Shown: positions 24,531 through 37,174, counted from the first letter of the stretch. The stretch is DNA of 64,000 nucleotides from Oreocharis arfaki (GCA_013398015.1 VZRR01010834.1:207902-271901); one strand, 5' to 3'. The notes: generated from the sequence alone by a model not told the origin. A program made the numbers and translations.

Positions 24531-27500
24531 GGACAATTTGCTAAAGTCTGTAGAATTTTGCCACCACTGTAAGGATTGGTAGATGGGAATGAGAAGATTG
24601 ATACCAAAGTTACAAGCCCAGTCATGCACGTTCTCGCGGCGAGTACATTGATTAGTTTCAGAGGAAAACCATAAGAAATGGCCTAAGAGATAATTCTAAG
24701 TTTTTTTCTGTCAGTTTACGGTCAGGTAAATTACAGCTAGTGTATCTATATTGACGTGAAGAGGTATTTTTCATCCAGTTGCCAAAATTTATTGACTTGC
24801 TTATTTAATTCTCTGTTTCTGGCTTAATCTACTGTAGCCAAATGTAAAAATTGCTATTGTCATTTTGTCATCCAGAGAGTTCAGAGAGGTGAAACTGCTG
24901 GGAGAACTCTTGATATCATTTTCCTCCTAGAGATTGAAAGTATAGGACTTAAATCAGTGCTTCCAAGTAGTAATTTCATGAGCATCCTATTTTTCTCCAC
25001 TAACTGCTGCATGAATTATGTTTCAATGAAGTCCCTATGTCCCTTTGTTGTAGATTATCTCTGTATCATTTCCATATAGTTCAAAGAATGGAAATGTTAC
25101 CACAGTCATCATAATAAAGATTAATTCCAGGTAGAGATTCAGCCTTCAGCGTTACTTTTCGATTTCATCCCATTTGCAGCTTGCCTTAGCACTCAGAGAG
25201 GCAAAGATGGCTGTGCAGTCTCAAGAGTGGCTCAGGAGGCCCAGGGATGGAAAGCATCCTGAGTCACCTCTGGCTGCAGGAGTGAATGAGGAAGGGACAT
25301 GTTTCTCTTTTCCACTCCTTTGCCAGCATGCTGGAGTTTGGCTTCTACTGCTCACATTGTCACTTTCATGTTCCTTAGGGTGATGAAAACACCCAAATTG
25401 TTAAATTCTCTGCTGGTTTTCTCTTCTAAAATTGCCATTTTAGAACCTAGATAATTGTGAGGCGAGGGGTCATTGGTACTTGCCCATGTGGTTAAAATGC
25501 AACACAGTAAGAGAATGGCACTGGAGTAAATGTGCTGGAATTGCAGTAGACAGCTTCATAATTGTCAACAGGAAAGATGCCTTCTGGTTACTTAGAAGAG
25601 TGCATTATGGTTACTTTCCTCTCAATTGCTTATTCAGTTTATTAAGTATTAATACAATTTCTTCAGTATGAAAGCTCAGTTCTTCCCATGCTCTACATAT
25701 TCAAATAAAGACGACTCTTAATGTATGTGTATAAAGCAAGGTCCTTCTTCATCTTGAAATGAATATGTAACCCAATATAAATCAAAACACAAGCAGAACA
25801 TCTAACTAGAACAGATGTTGAGTCAGTCTAGGAATGAGAAAACCCTATCCCAGGGTGGCTTCCTGTATTGGAATAATGACTCATTCTTTAAGATCGGCTG
25901 CTTGCATATGCGATCTTCATTCAAGCTGATGGAAAAGAACAGAAATACTGGCATTTATGGGCACAGAGATGCACTTTCCCTTTGGAAAGATTTACAGAGT
26001 ACCAAGCCTGAAGGGAAAAAAAAGGGCCCAGGATGAATGATGTTTTTATCACCTACAAATTGTGTCCTGATGAACCTTGATGATTTATTCCTGTCATAGT
26101 GTAATATCAATTTCTTTCATACAATGAGTGAAAGGCAGGATACCGAAGTTGAATTGCTGATGGAGGCAGGAAGGTCATTAGTTAGTCCATTAATCCATCC
26201 CTTCTCTCTAATATCTAACACAAGCAGCAGTCACAGTTGATGGTAGAGGTTTCCCCTAGTATGTAAGTGATGTGGGCTCTTATCTGAGTAAAACTTGTTT
26301 TTCCTCCACCGAAACCTCCAAGTAACTATTTCAGTAACCCATATCAGTTTGTCCTTTTATTGAATACAGCTTCTCATGTCCCTGAGACTTACTGCATCAC
26401 AATTGCACCCACACCTCTTGTTCGTGGTGTTGCCAGACCTACTGCATAATGCCTATTTTACACTATTTGTATTCCCACAACATTGCCTGCAGACCTCAGA
26501 CTGAGACCAACGCTGACACCCTACTGTCCCATTGCTGAGTGCTGTAACAGCTCACAGATTGAGCTGAGGAATTTCTGATCTCATCTGAAGCACCAATAAA
26601 AGGATGTAGTTCACAAAAAAAGCCCCAAACAAACAAACAAAAAATCATGTAACAATTGCACAGCTTGGAAAAATAATCTTGTTCCAAATATATTTTTAAA
26701 ATGACAGCATTAAAAAAAATGAAAAATGTTATCTTCTGTCCTTTTCTGTTTGTCTTTCAAATTTCTATAAGTAGAATAAAGTTTTATAAAAAATCAGCAG
26801 AATCCTCTTCATTAATCTTTTATTTGTGCCTGTTTAGGACAGTTTTTTTAACCTAAGTTACACTTTTATATAATTTTCAATAACATTTCATTCTTTGATA
26901 TAAAATTAACTTTAAATTTTCAAGAAAAGTTGCTCTGAGTGGGCTCAGATATAAACAGATCAAAGCAGTGTTGCTAAAAGGCTTTATTTCATTGAATACA
27001 TTACTCTTCCTCCATTTATAACATATTTCTATAAATATTTCTATGAATTCCGGATCTGTTAGATCTTTCATCAGTGTTGCAGGTATTTTGTCAGAGGTAT
27101 TATGCATTGTACATACCCTTGATAGAAGAATATAGGAAGAATAAAATAGAATTATATTTAAAAATCTCTAATTAACAGATAAAGACTGGGACTGGGGCTT
27201 CCAGTCCTGCATTCAAAGAAGGAAATGAAAAATAGAGAGTCATCTTTTGTTCTATTGTGCCCCATCCTCTTTTCACACATTGATAGAACACTGTATCTCT
27301 TCTGAATGTTCGCATGGCCAGGATTCGTCTCTTGGCAGACACTTGTGTTGTGACTGTAAATGCAAACTGAACTTTTCAATTGTGAATAATACTAAGTTTA
27401 AATGTGCTTGAGAACTTGGTTATGAAAAGACTATTAAAATCATTACAGAGTGCATAGCAGTTACAGTAGACGTTACCTTATTCCTTTAAATCAGCACAAA

Positions 27501-28249
27501 TTCCATTAAAATAAATAGTTTCTTGCTTTTGAGAACAATGGGCTTAGAATGTATCCCCGAGACACATTTGCGAAGGATGAACTTTGCATACAGGTTTCCT
27601 ACTGGTCTTTGATTTCCTTTTGATCCTTCAAAATGTTGAAAGTCTCCTGTTGAGTTTGGTATTGAAACAAGAAGAGAAAAAGAAGGGAATCCTCCCTCCC
27701 TATTACTGACTGTGACTTAAGGAGAGTTGGCACACTTTGGAATACTGTTAAATTTCATGCCATGCCCCCTGTGTGGCAGATTTAATCTGTAGTGCTTAAT
27801 GGGAAATGACTGTGTTTTTTCCTGGTATCGAGTTGAAAAGCTGGCAAGCAAGCACTCATAGCACTGAAAAACTGGTTGAGGTTTGATAAGACATTTCTTC
27901 AGTACTCCTTATTGTCTGGGTTACCTATAACTTGGAGTAAATGCAAGCATACTCTGCACTGTGTGAAGGGAATTCCAAGGTCAGCCTTGCACTTCGAAAT
28001 ACGTCAGCGTCAGATCTTTCCCTGTGTCAAACCCTCCTTGCCTTTCTGAACAGAAGGGACTCAGTTTTCTTTAGTGCAGCCCCAACACAAACCACTGGTT
28101 TTCATTTCTGAGTACACCATCATCCGGCAGCTGTGCAAACAACAATCCCGGAGACACCTACAGACAATTTACTTCTCTTTTGCCGTCAGTGTATCTTGGG
28201 AGAGCTTCTGCTAAATTGTCTCCTTCAGTTTCCTAGGTTCTCTATTAAG
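24531..28249. other. Unique non-coding DNA
   Basis: No gene or mobile element is recognised. A short AAAC-type run (CAAACAAACAAACAAAAAA) lies at about 26627-26644. Open frames stay under 80 codons and are unremarkable. Confidence 0.55.
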
Positions 28250-28497
28250 CTTGAAATGAACACAAACAAAAGGTCCTGCAGCTATCAGTTCTTATGACAA
28301 AAAGAAGCTGAGGAAGAGAACTTACACTCAATCTACTTGCTTCATGGTAGCTTGAAAGCATACAGCCGTGTTTCCCTCCTGTATTCCTTAGTATTGATAA
28401 GTGATGGAGAAACACAGTGGGGTTGGAGTCTTTGCACCAGAAAGTCCCTACATTGTGCTTTCAGAGGAACCAGCGCAGCAGGCATTCTTACTCAGCT
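28250..28497 (+). repeat. Inverted-repeat arm 1 (248 bp)
   Basis: This segment is the reverse complement of 29439-29686, with exactly the same length and no insertions or deletions. By direct comparison there are ten mismatches, all between 28321 and 28393 (28321, 28325, 28343, 28366, 28368, 28374, 28382, 28384, 28390, 28393). The 71 bp before and 104 bp after that patch are identical. Nine of the ten differences are transitions. Homology begins at CTTGAAATG and stops abruptly after ACTCAGCT. I do not recognise the repeat family. An open frame in the arm is shared by both copies, but most mismatches change residues, so it does not look like a selected gene. Confidence 0.95.
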
Positions 28498-29438
28498 TAT
28501 TTTGTATCCCATGTCCACCCCATTTTTTACAGGAATGGGCCTAAAGTTCCTGTTTCAGTCAGCAGCAAGCACCGTTTTCCTTGCACTGCTCACACATACA
28601 GGGATTTTACAGGGATCCTGCTAAAGGGATTTCTTTGTCCATTCAGAAAAGTGTGGTGATGGTGGCCTCAACATTATTGTGAAACCTTTATGCTTCGTTC
28701 AAGTTTTCTGAAAGCTCCAGTTGTGTTTCGTTGTTCAACTACTTTGTGATTCAACTGTTTTAATTTCTCAGTGCACATTTTACCCCCATGCTGTGCATTT
28801 TCCAGCACTCACTGGAAGCTGAGGAGCTGACAGAGGTCTGGTTCTTTTGACAGCTGAAGGCTAACAGACTAGCGCTGTGTAGTGTGAACTGTGGCACACC
28901 ACGGGGCTGCCAGATGGCTCCTGCAAGTCACCAAGCCAACCCTGTAAATACTCAAACACCTACATAGGGAGAGAAAAGACAGGAAAGAAAATAGTGCAGA
29001 AACTGAGTACTGAGAGATGGAAAAATAACTTATCCTTTTGCTTTGCAGAAGTGAAAAAATGCACAACTAAATTAATGGACATGTAGCTGGTGGATCAGTG
29101 GATGTCAGGGAATGGCTCTCTGAAGACCATGCCAAGCTGCTGAGCAGTGACAAATGTGATAGTGCTGGCCTTTGTTTTAAGACAGAAGATGAAACAGATG
29201 TTGCTGGAAGGATTTAGACTTCAGTAAGCTCTTTGTCTCACGCTGAAACAAGACATCCCCTGCTGATACTGACAAAAAGCTGGACTGAGACCCACCCAGT
29301 GATGATGGAAGCTACTGAGATGGGCACCTCTGGTGTTCATACAGGGGAATCCCCGCCTGTGGCGATACGACATCGGGGCTTGAGCTCAGAACCCCTAGGG
29401 TGAAGAGCAACGGCAGGTGTGGGACCTGAGCAATCCAC
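28498..29438. other. 941-bp spacer between inverted-repeat arms
   Basis: This is the loop of the inverted repeat. It is mostly ordinary AT-rich sequence without a recognised gene. The last part (about 29335-29420) is distinct: GC-rich with several CpG, including 'gtggcgatacgacatcgggg'. That makes it look like part of a younger repeat continuous with arm 2. Nothing comparable adjoins arm 1, so the two copies are not symmetrical in extent. Confidence 0.6.
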
Positions 29439-29686
29439 AGCTGAGTAAGAATGCCTGCTGCGCTGGTTCCTCTGAAAGCACAATGTAGGGACTTTCTGGT
29501 GCAAAGACTCCAACCCCACTGTGTTTCTCCATCACTTATCAACACCAAGGAGTGCAGGAGGAAAACATGACTGTATGCTTTCAAGCTACCATAAAGCAAG
29601 TAGATTGAGTATAATTTCTCTTCCTCAGCTTCTTTTTGTCATAAGAACTGATAGCTGCAGGACCTTTTGTTTGTGTTCATTTCAAG
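29439..29686 (-). repeat. Inverted-repeat arm 2 (248 bp)
   Basis: Reverse-complement partner of 28250-28497. It starts with AGCTGAGTAAG and ends with CATTTCAAG, after which similarity stops on both sides. A possible TAAG duplication lies just outside the two outer ends (28246-28249 and 29688-29691), but with a one-base asymmetry it is weak evidence for an insertion event. The opposite orientation excludes a normal pair of proviral LTRs, which would be direct repeats. Confidence 0.95.
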
Positions 29687-32666
29687 ATAAGATTGTTTCT
29701 ATGAAGGATAAACATCCTGCTCTCATCTCTATTCAAAGCAAAAGTGTTCTCACAAGAATGGCTCTTTGCAGTATATTGCTGTGCTTATTTTATTCAGGTC
29801 CTGAGCTTTGGTACTCAGAGATTATATCAAAAGTTGAAACCAGATTAATCTGCTCTGAAATACAAATACAGGAGAAAAGTACAACCTTAATCCATTTTTG
29901 TGACAAGGTCGTGTTTCTAATCTCATGGATATTTGGGATGGCATGTACCTAAGTTAAGGCTTTTGCATTTCAGATCTGCTAAATGGGTGGCTCTAGTGTG
30001 ATTCCCTCATGGAAAGCAAACATGCATCTTTTAACAGGTTCTCATATAAGTCACTGAGTGGAAAGGGAAGAAGATTTAATTACATATTAGCCTGTATGTA
30101 AAACATTAAGCTCTTACAGAGATGGAGGAAGTAAAGTCTGCATTGATTTTCTTCATTGATTCAATAGATGGTTTGTTGAAGCCTAGAAGGAACGGGCAAA
30201 AGTGGCTGCTGCACATATAAGAAAAAAGAATATTATGGTCTACAAAAGATGAGAGAAAAAGACAGGGCATAAGACATCTTTAGAGGCAGAGAATTTGAGG
30301 TGGTTGCAAAAATGAAAATCTTAGAGAGAATATTATTTTCTGGGTTTTCAATAAGTCATTTTAGAAGTGCCCATGGGGCTGTGGGCACATCTTACCCCAC
30401 TGCCTTTATCCTGAAGAGTCTACGGTTTCAAATTCACCCGTGGCATTTGTAATTTTGAAGCCAACGTCCAGTTAGCAAATACAAGTGATGAGAAAAGCTT
30501 TGTGTTGACTGTTGCTTCTCTGTGGTAGAGAAGACTGAAAGGTCAGATGGTCAGACCAGGTCATTTTCTTTAAAGACCTCTTTATTTCAAAATGTTAGTT
30601 ATAGCTATCTCTGGAAAAGTAAAAAGAGCAGGAAGGTAAAATAAAAATCTTAGTGAGCTGAGAAAAAATTTGTTCTTTTTGCTGTCTGAGGATGAAGCCA
30701 CTGAACTTGTTTTTCTTTCTGAAATGGGCTCAAAAGAAACACCAAAACCCCAAAAATTCCTATGGGACAATGGAACTATCATCTGTCCAGACCTATTTAC
30801 CCATCACATACTGTAACTCTGCAGGCCCAGCACCAATGATATACACAAAATCTCAGACACCATCACACTGTAATAATGGATAATGCTGACATTTTAATGG
30901 AAAAATTTGTAGTCTCACAGCTGGCTTTTGGGATACACCATAGCAGAAGTGGGCTGCAGGCTCTGACCTTGAAACTCTTCTCTTGACCTGTACCATCATT
31001 TGCCCAAATTGTGCCGGAGAGGTTTGGGCCTCAGGCAACCACCAAGAGACCCCAATTTCTCTCATCAGGTCCAAGACCTTCAGCACTTTCCCTTTTCATG
31101 TCGTGAATGAAATTCAGTCTTCTTAGTCACATTCTTCTTTACTGTGGATGCAACAAGTATGCAGAGTTTTCAGTTACACCAGCCCACATCAGTAACTTCA
31201 GTTTACTGTACTCACATTCTATTTTGATCTCTGAATAAATGGCTAAATCATACTTGGGAGGGATATTTGTATCTGAAAAATGAAATATGAGGTAAGCCCA
31301 TCAACTTGATGGATTAAAAATTAGGGTGAAAATATGCAGAGTGATGAAAATGATTTTGCTTTTATACAGAACAGATGAATTGCTTATGCTGTGGCTATTA
31401 ATTCATCTCCCTTTTTGGAACACTGGAGGAAAGCACAGGGAAGCCTGTGGCTATCTCACTAAGGAAAATTGATGAATCTAAGAGAATATGGGAAAGACAT
31501 AATTAAGAACAAAAGCCTGTCACGCCAATTTGAGAACTGAAAAAAGTGTTATTTTGCTTCTGTCCTAAGCATTTGAAAACACTGTAGCAGGTGCAAAACA
31601 GAGAACTGCACTAAGAGAAGATGAAAATCTCTTTTGCCTCCTCTTTCTTTTTGAAGTGTGCCAATGAAAGCCTGGTGAACATCAACACAGAAACCTCCAG
31701 TTCATCAATCACCTGGGCAGAGCTCAAACACTTCACAGGTTCATGGTGCTTCTAAGCATTTCTGGAGCAGGCTCCACCTGAAGCCCTGTTTTCCCCCCCA
31801 GCAATAATGTAGCTCTATCGCTTATAGAGTGTAGCCTGGTGGGGATTAAACTGATAGAGTACCAAGCACATTTCACAAAGACAGGGTGAACTCAATTACT
31901 ACTTCTGAAGACATAACAGAGTAATTTGCTTTCCTGAGGAAAAAAAGGTCATGTTATAAAGCTGGATACCTCCAGCTCTTCTAATGCGTGTGTGCCTAGA
32001 ACATTAACTTTTGCAGCAGTGCTAAATGCTACTTACCTTCTACAAAACTGGGTTGGTAGCAGGTCCAATTTTAGAGAAAATATTTAAATGCAATGTGGAA
32101 TAAAATCTAAGGGGAGGAGGCAAAATTAAATTACTTTTAGACTGAGCAGTTCTCTGAAGTTTTCCTCTTCTATTTCTAAATATACTGCAGAGAAATAGTT
32201 TGGAGAAAAGACTCGCAATGCAAATAACACCTGAACAGTAATTACTTCCAGGATTCTGGAATTTGTCTCTTTGGGATGGAACACATGTAGATGTCAAATA
32301 TAAGTAATTTATTCAACATGAATTCAAAAATACTGGTAAATTATCAGCAGAGGTTCAAGGTTTTGTACCATTCTGTTATTACCGATAAAACATCTCTGTT
32401 AGGGGAGCTGGGACAGATTTGACAGTCCAATGGATATTAGGCTGGCACAGCTCTTTTCCCCCAGGTACAACCAACAGAAAGTTTCACAACCAGCATGTGT
32501 TTCTAGTAGGCCTGTGCACCATAAAAAGTCATAAACACACATGCACATAGCCAGACATACAGATGAACACCGATAGAAACACTGAGGACTCATACAAACA
32601 CTCAGTGTCAGAGGCCTCATCCCGAACTCCTATCTGTACAATCAGGATGGGGTTATGCTAGTGGAA
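29687..32666. other. Unique non-coding DNA
   Basis: No gene or mobile element is recognised. A 143-codon frame (29521-29952, plus) begins inside inverted-repeat arm 2 and runs into this stretch. It has no recognisable motif and is treated as chance. Confidence 0.5.
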
Positions 32667-32700
32667 ATATATGCATATATATAAAATTATATATATATAA
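32667..32700. repeat. AT dinucleotide-rich simple repeat
   Basis: Imperfect AT/TA runs broken by GC and AAAA ('atatatgcatatatataaaa' then 'ttatatatatataa'). A degenerate microsatellite. Confidence 0.85.
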
Positions 32701-34868
32701 TGAATATGCCTCAGACACTCAAGTCTACCCATTAGATGCCCCTGGATCCCAGTCTCTCCATCTTAGCGGCATCATGGATACACAAAGGCCTTTCAGCTCT
32801 GATTCCAACACAGAGGCTGGCACTTGATTTTGCTCACTCTGGTGAGCAGTTGGCCCTTTTTATCCCTAAACATTCCATAGTAAGTCCTGTGCAATCTCCT
32901 CCTCTGTGTCCTGTAGTGTCTGACATCCTCAAGAAGCAAATTCAGAGGTCTGGGAGATGCTTCAGCATTGACTCATTGTGATGGTTTTCAAGGCTGGATG
33001 TTGGAGCTGAGAGTCTCCTGGGACAAGCCTAGGAGTGGTCTGGACAGGGTGTCCCTTCCTCTGAGTCCTTAATCTGGGTTTTCACTTGTCCCTGTGCTCC
33101 TCTGTGCTTGTGGAGATGGACAAGCTGCGATGGGTTGATGGCTCTGTAATGGACACTGGAAAACCTGGCACGTCACTATTTGGTCTTCCCCCATGTCTCT
33201 CTCTGCTTCTTCGTGGGCATGCAGAGCAGTTTTTAATCACATAACAATCCCAACTGCATCTTTTTAGCTGTTGTATATCTAGTCTTAATCATTGCATGAG
33301 TTTAAAGTATCACTAGCTTTGGTATTGAAGCTTATATTTCCTGGAAAGCATCTGGGTATCTTGCAGAGGCTATGCAGCAAAGTACTGCAAGGATTAAGAC
33401 TGTGTTTGATCCCTGAATTTTACTAACAGGTAAAGTAAAATTCACTCAAGGATTTCATCAGTTTACTGGAGATATCTCCCAAAATCACCAAAATTCAAAC
33501 AGAAAAAGGTTTCTAATTTTAAAGCCTTAGAATGTTCAACATGAAAAGAACTGTTGAAAATGAAAAGGTAAAATAAGATAAAATAGATATGAAACACTTA
33601 GATACATTAAATGCTCAAGCCACCCTGAAGCAAAATACTATGATTTTATTTAATTGGTTGAAAGTTTTAATGAAATTTAATTCAGTTTTTTGAACTACTT
33701 TTTCATTCCAAATTAAAATGACCATAATGTTAAGCTCTTTATACAATTTCATTCACTGTTTCTGAGAAGAGTTGGGTGGAAAAATGGCACAACAATAGCT
33801 GTATAAAAGCTAATTTAACAAAATCCAGCTGTTCCCTGAATTTAGCTGTGGTCTCCACCATTTTGTATGAAATACTGCTTTTTAAATCTACCTCAAAATA
33901 GCTACATAAAAATATGCACAATGAAGCCATTACACAATAAGAAGAAAGATCATGTAGTCCTGATTTTCAGAGAGGCTGAGTATTGCTCACTCAAAATAGA
34001 AATCTATTTTTTCAAGGAATAGGTGTTAAACTTTGGGAAATAATTTTTCAGGAGTCCAGTGGTCATGGGAGTAGAAGGGTGTTCTGTGTGGATGTTGTGC
34101 AGGCCAGTTTTACGACTCAAACAGCTGCAGAACTGGGCAAGTGAAAGCAGGTCTTCACATGACTTTGATAGCTCCCCTGCCCCTCCAGGCCTGTGCTGTG
34201 TATGGGCTCTTTCTGCTCTCACAAAGGCTGTGGATGCACAAATATCCCCTCTCACTGCTCCCCCATCTCTAGATTTTCTCCCTCTTGTCAGATCCATTTG
34301 CTCCCTGCACTGGTGTCAGCAGCAGCAGGGAGCACTTGGGCAGAGAATGCCTCGTTGAAAAGCAGTTGTCGTGGGCTTCATGCTGTTTAATCCTTTCCAG
34401 AGCTGGTCTCGTCTCCTTTTTAATGCTGCTGCTGTCAGTCATGGAGCCACATGAGTGTCATGTTAAATGTCAGGGGGGAAAATAGAAACCCTAGCAAAGA
34501 CAAAGGCAAACAAATAAATGAGGAAACAAAGCCCCAAAGAGAGAAAACAAGTGAGATACTTTTAAAATTGCTAATGAAGAATTGTAGTGAGCCTGTTTCA
34601 TGTGACAGGACCCATCTGAACTCTCATGTCCTGAAGTTCATGCTGCTGCTCAGCACCAAGAACTGAGCTGAAGCACTGAGCGCTTATTGTCCCAGGTCCA
34701 AGTGTCAACTGGAGGAGCAAGTGTGGCTGCTTGGTGCTGCTTCTCCATCCCCTCCATGGTCTTGTGAGGCTGCATCCATCCATGGGCACGTAGAACATAT
34801 GAGAGAACAAATGATCTCCAGAATTACAGTGCTTCCAATGCTTAGAGATGAAGAATTTGCTCCCAGTG
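32701..34868. other. Unique non-coding DNA
   Basis: No supported gene or mobile element. Between 34.05 and 34.45 kb GC content rises and several overlapping frames of 65-99 codons appear on both strands. They share no recognisable motif and lack a coherent splice or promoter context. Confidence 0.5.
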
Positions 34869-35166
34869 GTCTCACTCTTCTCTCTGGTGACCAGCGACAG
34901 GACCCAAGGGAATGGCCTGAAATTGTGTCAGAGGAGGTTTAGGATGGATCTCAGGAAAAGATTCTTCACTCAGGGGGTGGTTGGGCATTGGAGCAGGCTC
35001 CCCAGGAGATTGGTCACAGCACCAAGCCTGACAGAGGTCAAGAAGCATTTGGACAATGCTCTCAGGCATATGGTGTGACTCTTGGGATGTCCTGTGCAGG
35101 TCCAGGAGCTGGACTGGATGATCCTTGTGGTTCCCTTCCAACTCAGGATATTCTGTGATTCTGTAG
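34869..35166 (+). mobile_element. CR1 LINE fragment, 3' part, sense
   Basis: Recognisable blocks in order are 'gtctcactcttctctctggt', 'gaccagcgacaggacccaag', 'gtttaggatggatctcagga', 'aaagattcttcactcagggg', 'gagcaggctccccaggagat', 'gactggatgatccttgtggt' and the tail 'attctgtgattctgtag'. It belongs to a different CR1 variant from the copy at 7641, as the blocks preceding the tail differ. It is 5'-truncated at about 300 bp and has no coding capacity. Confidence 0.92.
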
Positions 35167-36548
35167 TTCACTGATTCATATCCAGAAATGAGACAGGAGC
35201 TGATGGCTCACTGTAAGAGGCAAGGTGCTTCACAACTGCATGGAAATGGACTCGGGCTGGGGAAGGCTGCTGCTTCTGTTTGCTGACACAAAGCCATTTG
35301 TCTTTGTGGATACCTGTGTGTGAACACCATGTAGCTGAGGGGCTTAAAAACTTGGGCAACGTTTTCTCTTTTCTAATGTTCAGGGCATCTTTTCTAGTCA
35401 TTTCTGGAGAGAGGGCAAGAGCAAGGAAAGAATTTAAATTTAAAAAATAGGTTTTGGGATTAGCACAAATCTTCTTTGTGAAAATATAGGAGTGGTCTTA
35501 TTTTTGCTCCAGTGAAGGACAAAAATGAATTCAAAAATCTCCCAAGTTGTCATGAGACAGAATTTCTGTGCTCTGGCTGTCCCTTGCCATTGTGCTGAGG
35601 GAAGTTTCTCTCCAGCTCCTGGTATTTGGAAAATATCTTTTATCTAAACCCACAAAACTTCATATACTTAAAAAACTTGCAGCCTATCTCTGTAGCTATG
35701 TTTACTATTAATATCATTCATTTTGAGTCTTTCTAAACTCTTTGGCTGAGAGTCATTCTGCAGCTTGGATATTAAAGGATCACATTTGCTAGTTGAAGAA
35801 TCTTTTCAAAGCTGAAGTTCAGAAACCAAGGTAAGGCAGGTCTTCACTAATCAAGCAAGATAAACCAAAATGATGCATTTAAACGGAGTTGCAGCTGTGT
35901 CTTACAGGTAAACACTTCTTATTTTGTGTGTATGAAATGCACTGCACTTGTCTTGGGGCCACAGAACAGGAAAGAGGAGCAGAGATTTTGCATTCTGCTG
36001 GATCTAAGGCAAATAGTATCTTAAAATAAGCTACCGGAAATTCTGCTGTGTTTGTAGGAGAGCAGAACAGAAATAAGAGATGCAAAAGACTAAGGGAGAG
36101 CTAAAACTGGCTTTGTTTGATTCTACCAGAAGTTTGGGCTTTCTTCACAAAACTCCCTAGCCTACACAAAACAGGATGCTGTAAGTTTCTGTGAGCATCT
36201 ATCAGGAAAGTATTCATCTCTATCTGTCCAAACACTCTGATTGAATAGGTGGAACTGGTTGCTGGAATGACTGGGGAAAAAAACCCATCATGATAGAAAT
36301 TTGCCGATGATGTACTTCAATTTACACAAAGGAAGAAGCAAAATATGACTGTTTTGTGACACCAGACAATACACTATATATTGCAGTCACTGGCTGAAAT
36401 GGCAAAGTAAGAAAGAGGGAACTGGAACAGAAGAAAGGAGTTGTTAGTGACACTGAAGCACTGAGACTGGTTGGGAGAATTTTTCCTTGAATAGGGACAG
36501 TTGTGACAACTCAAAATAAATGAGGATATTTGGCACCCAGGAAAACTC
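35167..36548. other. Unique non-coding DNA
   Basis: No gene or mobile element is recognised between the CR1 copy and the solo LTR. Frames are below 80 codons. Composition is typical of the window. Confidence 0.55.
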
Positions 36549-36554
36549 CTTTCT
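36549..36554. other. Target-site duplication, left copy (CTTTCT)
   Basis: The hexamer CTTTCT immediately precedes the LTR terminus and is repeated exactly at 37175-37180 beyond the other terminus. A 6-bp duplication is the usual size for class II (betaretrovirus-like, ERVK) and alpharetrovirus integrations. Confidence 0.88.
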
Positions 36555-37174
36555 TGTTGCGGCGCGTGTTCTGCAGTGGTGTGGCAGGCCGCATCCCTCC
36601 CAGGGAGCGTCGAACGCGCACGGCACAAACATGTCCCGGTCAGCTGTCGGCCCCACAACGCAGCGGCGGTACAGGAGGCGAGGAGAGTCTCTGCATGGGG
36701 TGCCACAGAAGAACTTCACTTACACAGCAGCAAGGCTCCCAGCGGCGAAAACAATGACACACCAGGGTCGTGGGGTTTTGTACAGGAACGAGGAGGACGG
36801 AGAGAGAATGAGAGCCAATGGTCTCAGGGCACAAGGGCTGTACATGGGCGGAATTGGGGTGTAGGGGCCAATAGGGAAAACCCAAAGGAGTGGCCAGGAA
36901 CGGGGGCCAACGGGAGAGCGGGGAGGGGAGAACAATCTGGAAGGGGACACATATAGGGAAGAGAAGGGCAGAAGGAATACAAAACCAATAGCAGCAACGA
37001 AAGGGGAATACATAATGATGAGAGAACAAAGGACCTTGGGACGAGCCAATCCGCTCACCCTAACTGTACAAGTTCTCTAGGTTACTGCCTTTACGGAGGA
37101 GATTGTGGCTTTTGTTCTTTGGCCCTACAGGCCACCGCTCAGCCCACAGGCGGCCACATCCACAGGCCACCACA
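36555..37174 (-). mobile_element. Solo LTR of an endogenous retrovirus (ERVK-like), 620 bp
   Basis: On the minus strand the element begins TGTGGTGGCC at 37174 and ends CGCCGCAACA at 36555, giving the TG...CA termini of a retroviral LTR. The orientation is chosen from family resemblance and could be reversed, since TG...CA is symmetrical. Perfect 6-bp duplications flank it. No gag, pol or env remnant lies on either side and no second LTR follows, so it is a solo LTR left by recombination between the two LTRs of a former provirus. It is far richer in GC and CpG than its surroundings, which suggests a fairly recent insertion. Open frames of up to 129 codons on both strands inside it are by-products of its composition. 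I see no AATAAA or ATTAAA on the minus strand, so the R region is not placed. Confidence 0.88.
36815..37050. promoter_or_regulatory. Cluster of CCAAT motifs in the solo LTR
   Basis: CCAAT occurs on the plus strand at 36815-36819, 36868-36872, 36985-36989 and 37046-37050, and ATTGG at 36853-36857. CCAAT boxes bind NF-Y and are common in LTR promoters. Four same-strand copies in 236 bp is more than expected by chance. Activity is inferred, not shown. Confidence 0.45.

Noticed and set aside
29312..29599. Frame shared with 28337-28624 as a possible duplicated gene
   Set aside because: The shared part is just the inverted repeat. Most of the mismatches change residues, and the two frames diverge completely where the repeat ends.
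28250..29686. A provirus with paired LTRs
   Set aside because: LTRs of one provirus are direct repeats. These arms are inverted, lack TG...CA ends, and no gag/pol/env sequence lies between them.
36520..37058. Overlapping frames of 91-129 codons on both strands
   Set aside because: They lie within or across the GC-rich solo LTR. Stop codons are rare there because of composition; they are not retroviral proteins.
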